Part shown: in pieces, positions 61,449-64,000 of the stretch | Layout of the letters: every line of letters begins with the position of its first letter | Position numbering within the stretch: the first letter of the stretch is position 1 | Origin: an uncultured Bacteroidales bacterium | GTDB lineage: Bacteria > Bacteroidota > Bacteroidia > Bacteroidales > UBA932 | Length of the DNA: 64,000 nt | Direction of reading: 5' to 3' | Assembly: GCA_934725575.1 (NCBI GenBank) | Contig: CAKVCK010000012.1 | Span: forward strand, 44,311-108,310 | Position numbers and translations under genes: made by a program | Notes under the pieces: model-generated | What the model was told of the DNA's origin: nothing | Database searches by the model: none | The model's input: only the letters and a program-made list of their open reading frames with translations

Positions 61449-62027
61449 CTATCTCAAGGCCTCAATCCGCTCGGAAGACAAGCCGGTGGCAATTCCGATC
61501 TGTTCAACCGGAACACCCAATGACAGCAATGACTTGGCAACTTTCTCTATGGTCTTTTCAATGCCTTCAGCCATGCCTTGCTCAGCTCCGGCCTTAAAGC
61601 CCTTGCGGTAGCCCTGCTGTCTGGCACCCTCGATGTACGGACGCATCTCTTTTTCTGTCATCATATCGCTGAAATAATCTTCAATCTCCTTGTCGTCAAG
61701 ACCGCTGACGCGCATCGCCCTCTCCAACTTACTAAACCTCGCATCTTTTTCCGACCTTGATTTGGCAAAGATAGCGAAATTTCTGAATATACGACACCAA
61801 GCAGCGACCGGGCTGTCATATTCATCCGTGTAGCGCATTATCCTCGGCAACTCCAACAGGTAGAACGACATCCGGTCACCGAAGTCACCGGCAACAATCT
61901 TTTGGTCAAGGGACTGTCGGTCGTTTATGTCACGGCCGACAATCTCCTGTCCAAAGGTCCTATGGTTAATGGCAGTTTGGTCATCGGCTTTCCGCCTGAC
62001 ACCCCCGTTTCTCTCTGAAGTCTCCAT
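61449..62027 (-). pseudogene. Rpn/PD-(D/E)XK nuclease-family transposase-like protein, N-terminally truncated
   Basis: The part from SLDQKIVAGDFGDRMSFYLLELPRIMRYTDEYDSPVAAWCRIFRNF onward matches the middle and C-terminal region of Rpn-type (PDDEXK_2) proteins, including the coiled, Gly/Glu-rich tail (RPYIEGARQQGYRKGFKAGAEQGMAEGIEKTIEKV) and the final short HTH-like LLSLGVPVEQIGIATGLSSERIEALR. The N-terminal nuclease core with its D and ExK residues is missing; the first 45 residues (from the ATG at 62027; another in-frame ATG lies at 62135) are unrelated. It is therefore probably a decayed copy. Confidence 0.65.
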
Positions 62028-62135
62028 AGTTGAAGTAAATTGTGTCTGTTTGTCAAAATGCCCCGCGATCCCTCCCGGAACACGACCGCAAGTTAGGCAT
62101 TCCAAATGAATGGTAATAGAAAGAAACATATACAA

Positions 62136-62634
62136 TTGATAAAAAAACAGAAATTTCTTCGGTTATACCCCCGAAGATACCACTTCTTGAGGTGCGACTT
62201 CCACGCTCGCCACTCCCTGCTACCACCCCTTGTTACCGGTCTCGGCAACGCACTTTCCCACACGACCGGCCCCGATGCTTTCCTAAAAACCAGTCCCGCA
62301 ATCCGGACAGATACGATCAATCCCGGCTCGTGGGCACAAAGAGAGAACCACAATCCAAATCGATTATGGTTCCGGCGCCGTACTGAAAGTGAAAGCCATA
62401 GGTCGGCCCGCTTCCTAAAAGCGTCGTTGTGGGAATTGAGAAAATCCTAAATCGCTTGGACCGCAAGAACTCCAGGGCAACACTTTAGGCCATTTCCGTT
62501 CCCCAAGAGTGTTCCGCAACACTCTTGAGAGACGTTTCAGCCCGAAAACGTCGCCCGATCCTCGGAATCAACCAGGCACCGTCGTTCTCCGAAACGAGGA
62601 ACGGCGGTGCTCTTTTGCATCACAACGGGTATAA
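62136..62634. other. Intergenic region with a possible small RNA
   Basis: About 500 bases without a convincing gene. Open frames at 62093-62353 (minus) and 62106-62450 (plus) overlap each other and match nothing I know. The right end holds three consecutive hairpins with a short T-tract (62504-62616). Confidence 0.5.
62504..62616 (+). ncRNA. Candidate structured RNA with terminator-like 3' end
   Basis: Three hairpins in a row on the plus strand: CAAGAGTGTT/AACACTCTTG (10 bp, loop CCGC), GACGTTT/AAACGTC (7 bp) and GCACCGTCGTTC/GAACGGCGGTGC (12 bp with one G-U), the last followed by TCTTTT. No plus-strand gene follows, so it is not an obvious attenuator. I do not recognise it as tmRNA, RNase P RNA or SRP RNA. 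The 5' end is unknown. Confidence 0.4.
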
Positions 62635-63105
62635 TTAGTTGTTTATCTTCTCGGCTTTCTTGTAAATCTTGCGGATCTGTTTGCTCCTCGCCAAGAATAG
62701 CAGTTTCCAGTCAGATTTGCTCAGATCTTTTTCTTGGTAAGCAGAAATGACCTCATCCACGTCATTTAGGCCAAGACCAATATCCTTAAGAGAATCATTA
62801 TTCTCAATTCTACTATCCCAGCAGGAATCATCCGGATTGATGTCCTTGGCGTATGCGATTTTGGCAGCAAGAGCACAGATTGAGTCGCCACTTAGCTTAC
62901 CATTGCAATTATCCTCTATAACCTTACATATATCGTCAAACGAAGTGCGCCCGTCATAAATCGGATTGAATGGGTCCGACAACGAATCTTTCAGTTTCTT
63001 CGATTCTCCTGAAATATACTTCAAGCCATAGAACTTATCCTTCTCAAATGACTTGACAACTCTGTCGAAGTCCTTATTCTTCAACAATTCCACACAGAAT
63101 TTCAT
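62635..63105 (-). CDS. Hypothetical protein
   Basis: 156 residues, family not recognised. It is soluble, acidic and Lys/Asp-rich with no signal peptide or membrane helix. Phrases such as DNCNGKLSGDSICALAAKIAYAKD and LGLNDVDEVISAYQEKDLSKSDWKLLFLAR suggest a small all-helical protein. Base composition is clearly richer in A+T than the genes left of 61.3 kb, which points to recent acquisition. It lies 38 bases after the DUF285-type gene on the same strand, perhaps as one unit. Confidence 0.6.
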   Translation of the reverse strand: MKFCVELLKNKDFDRVVKSFEKDKFYGLKYISGESKKLKDSLSDPFNPIYDGRTSFDDICKVIEDNCNGKLSGDSICALAAKIAYAKDINPDDSCWDSRIENNDSLKDIGLGLNDVDEVISAYQEKDLSKSDWKLLFLARSKQIRKIYKKAEKINN

Positions 63106-63143
63106 TGCTTTTAAAAATTTTCACTACGAATTTGAGTTATGAG

Positions 63144-63785
63144 TTATTGTATTATTCTTACCCCTACCGGCATCACGCTACGAATCCTCGAAACAGTTCC
63201 CGAATCGCATCCTCTCATTTCGATTGTTTTAAGATTATCACAACCCTTAAACATATCAACAATAGTAGCCGAATCTTTTATCGTCCATCCCGATAAATTT
63301 AAATTTTCCAGTTTTGAGCATCCATAAAACATTTGATCCATATGAATAACATTATTTGTTTTGAATTTCGACAAGTCCAATAATGTCAGGCTCGAACATC
63401 CATAAAACATTGCACTCATATGAGTAACATTACTTGTTTTGAATTTCGACAAGTTCAATAATGTCAGGCTCGAACATCCACTAAACATTGAATTCATAAA
63501 AACAACATTACCTGTGTCGAATTTCGACAAGTCCAAACTCTTCAGGTTTGAGCATCTCAAAAACATTGATGACATCAGCGTATAATTACCTTTGAATTTC
63601 GGCAAAATCAAGGATTTCAAACTCGTGCAACCAATGAACGAAAAAGGCTTATCCGTCCCCCCTATAACAACAACATTAGACAAATCAAGATTCTCCAGTT
63701 TCCTGCAGTTCGAAAAAGATATATTTTTTGTCGTTATTTCTTTGAATTCTAATGAAGTTAGATTTAAACCATAAAAAAATTCCAT
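63144..63785 (-). CDS. DUF285/BspA-type leucine-rich repeat protein (5' end probably missing)
   Basis: Built from about 26-residue repeats of the form MF-GCSSLTLL-LSKF-T-NV-HM, typical of DUF285/BspA surface proteins that bind host proteins. 213 residues from the ATG at 63785, but the repeat-like frame continues upstream without an ATG (CCFRGDKLRSVVFPYPKVFDS...) to a TGA at 63924-63926. There is no signal peptide. The only nearby ATG upstream (63919) is in another frame. The gene is thus either 5'-truncated, frameshifted or starts at an unusual codon. A+T-rich. Confidence 0.7.
   Translation of the reverse strand: MEFFYGLNLTSLEFKEITTKNISFSNCRKLENLDLSNVVVIGGTDKPFSFIGCTSLKSLILPKFKGNYTLMSSMFLRCSNLKSLDLSKFDTGNVVFMNSMFSGCSSLTLLNLSKFKTSNVTHMSAMFYGCSSLTLLDLSKFKTNNVIHMDQMFYGCSKLENLNLSGWTIKDSATIVDMFKGCDNLKTIEMRGCDSGTVSRIRSVMPVGVRIIQ
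63361..63594 (-). repeat. 78-bp tandem repeats in the DUF285-type gene
   Basis: Units starting with TTGAATTTCGACAAG-like sequence at 63361, 63439 and 63517 are spaced exactly 78 bases and are nearly identical for the first two; a fourth, more diverged one starts near 63592. Each encodes one 26-residue leucine-rich repeat. Confidence 0.8.
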
Positions 63786-63884
63786 CGAATCAAAAACCTT
63801 CGGGTAAGGGAATACAACTGATCTAAGTTTATCTCCTCTAAAACAACATTTCAGATTGTTCTTATCATATTTTGCATTGATGAA

Positions 63885-63978
63885 TATTCTACGGCGCCCG
63901 GCAATATAATAATCCTCATATATTCAATAGTTCGTTAATTTTATAAGTTTTACGCCGCGGCGCGAACGCCGTAGAATA
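63885..63978. repeat. 12-bp perfect inverted repeat at the 5' side of the DUF285-type gene
   Basis: TATTCTACGGCG (63885-63896) and CGCCGTAGAATA (63967-63978) flank 70 bases that are A+T-rich except for a GC-rich patch at 63952-63964. The left arm lies within the extended repeat-protein frame. Such arms can bound an invertible promoter or form a transcript hairpin. Confidence 0.6.
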
Positions 63979-64000
63979 ATAGTTCTTTGAAATCAGTGTT

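Noticed and set aside
63361..63594. Regular 78-bp repeats as a possible CRISPR array
   Set aside because: The repeats are coding, contiguous and have no unique spacers; they encode leucine-rich repeats.

Overview
This is a gene-dense stretch of a Bacteroidales-type genome. The evidence is three SusC/SusD-class outer-membrane receptor systems, a FecR / ECF-sigma pair, DUF6377-like one-component regulators, many lipoproteins, few Shine-Dalgarno sequences, and promoters that fit the Bacteroidetes pattern TTTG-N19-TAnnTTTG. The family or genus cannot be fixed from this window. Most of it is about half G+C; the last 1.4 kb is visibly richer in A+T.

Layout. 1-1101: the N-terminal part of a SusC-like receptor, cut by the window edge. 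1306-7586: housekeeping and unassigned genes (queH, a Pif1-like helicase with an HRDC-like tail, a methyltransferase, a DUF362 lipoprotein). 8049-14039: a MacB/MacA/TolC-type efflux operon with a consensus promoter and a long leader. 14098-17621: a tRNA with anticodon CAT, then rpsJ, fusA, rpsG and rpsL on the minus strand; the ribosomal block stops at rpsJ. 17774-24543: a second, minus-strand exporter operon (tetR, tolC, hlyD, two ABC ATPases, two ABC-2 permeases), laid out like E. coli ybiH-ybhGFSR, with a probable TetR operator beside its promoter. 24755-27148: a secreted S9 (DPP-IV-like) peptidase. 27299-29492: a thioredoxin-like lipoprotein, a relic of a regulator gene and an ECF sigma factor.

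29503-42526 is a minus-strand polysaccharide utilisation locus: FecR, SusC with an STN signalling domain, SusD, two surface proteins, an HGSNAT-like membrane acetyltransferase and a GH89 alpha-N-acetylglucosaminidase. The last two correspond to consecutive human lysosomal enzymes of heparan sulfate breakdown and overlap by one base. 42727-45331 holds a TPR-HTH regulator and a ThiL-like protein lacking its usual acidic motifs. 45488-61283 is a plus-strand run: secreted EEP phosphatase/nuclease, serine hydrolase, DUF6377-type regulator, then a second locus with SusC, SusD, a surface glycan-binding protein with a duplicated module, a GH16 glucanase, a CotH-like lipoprotein and a GH3 glucosidase. 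GH16 plus GH3 suggests a beta-1,3- or mixed-linkage glucan as substrate.

61284-64000 looks accessory: a strong bidirectional terminator, an N-terminally truncated Rpn-like protein, a non-coding stretch ending in three hairpins (possible small RNA), an orphan gene and a DUF285/BspA-type repeat protein whose 5' end appears broken and is bordered by a 12-bp inverted repeat.

Two signals run across ordinary genes. The palindrome GAATATTC occurs at least 21 times, against about one expected. A REP-like palindromic element related to GAGCTTGTCGAAG occurs between genes and apparently in frame inside queH and the helicase gene.
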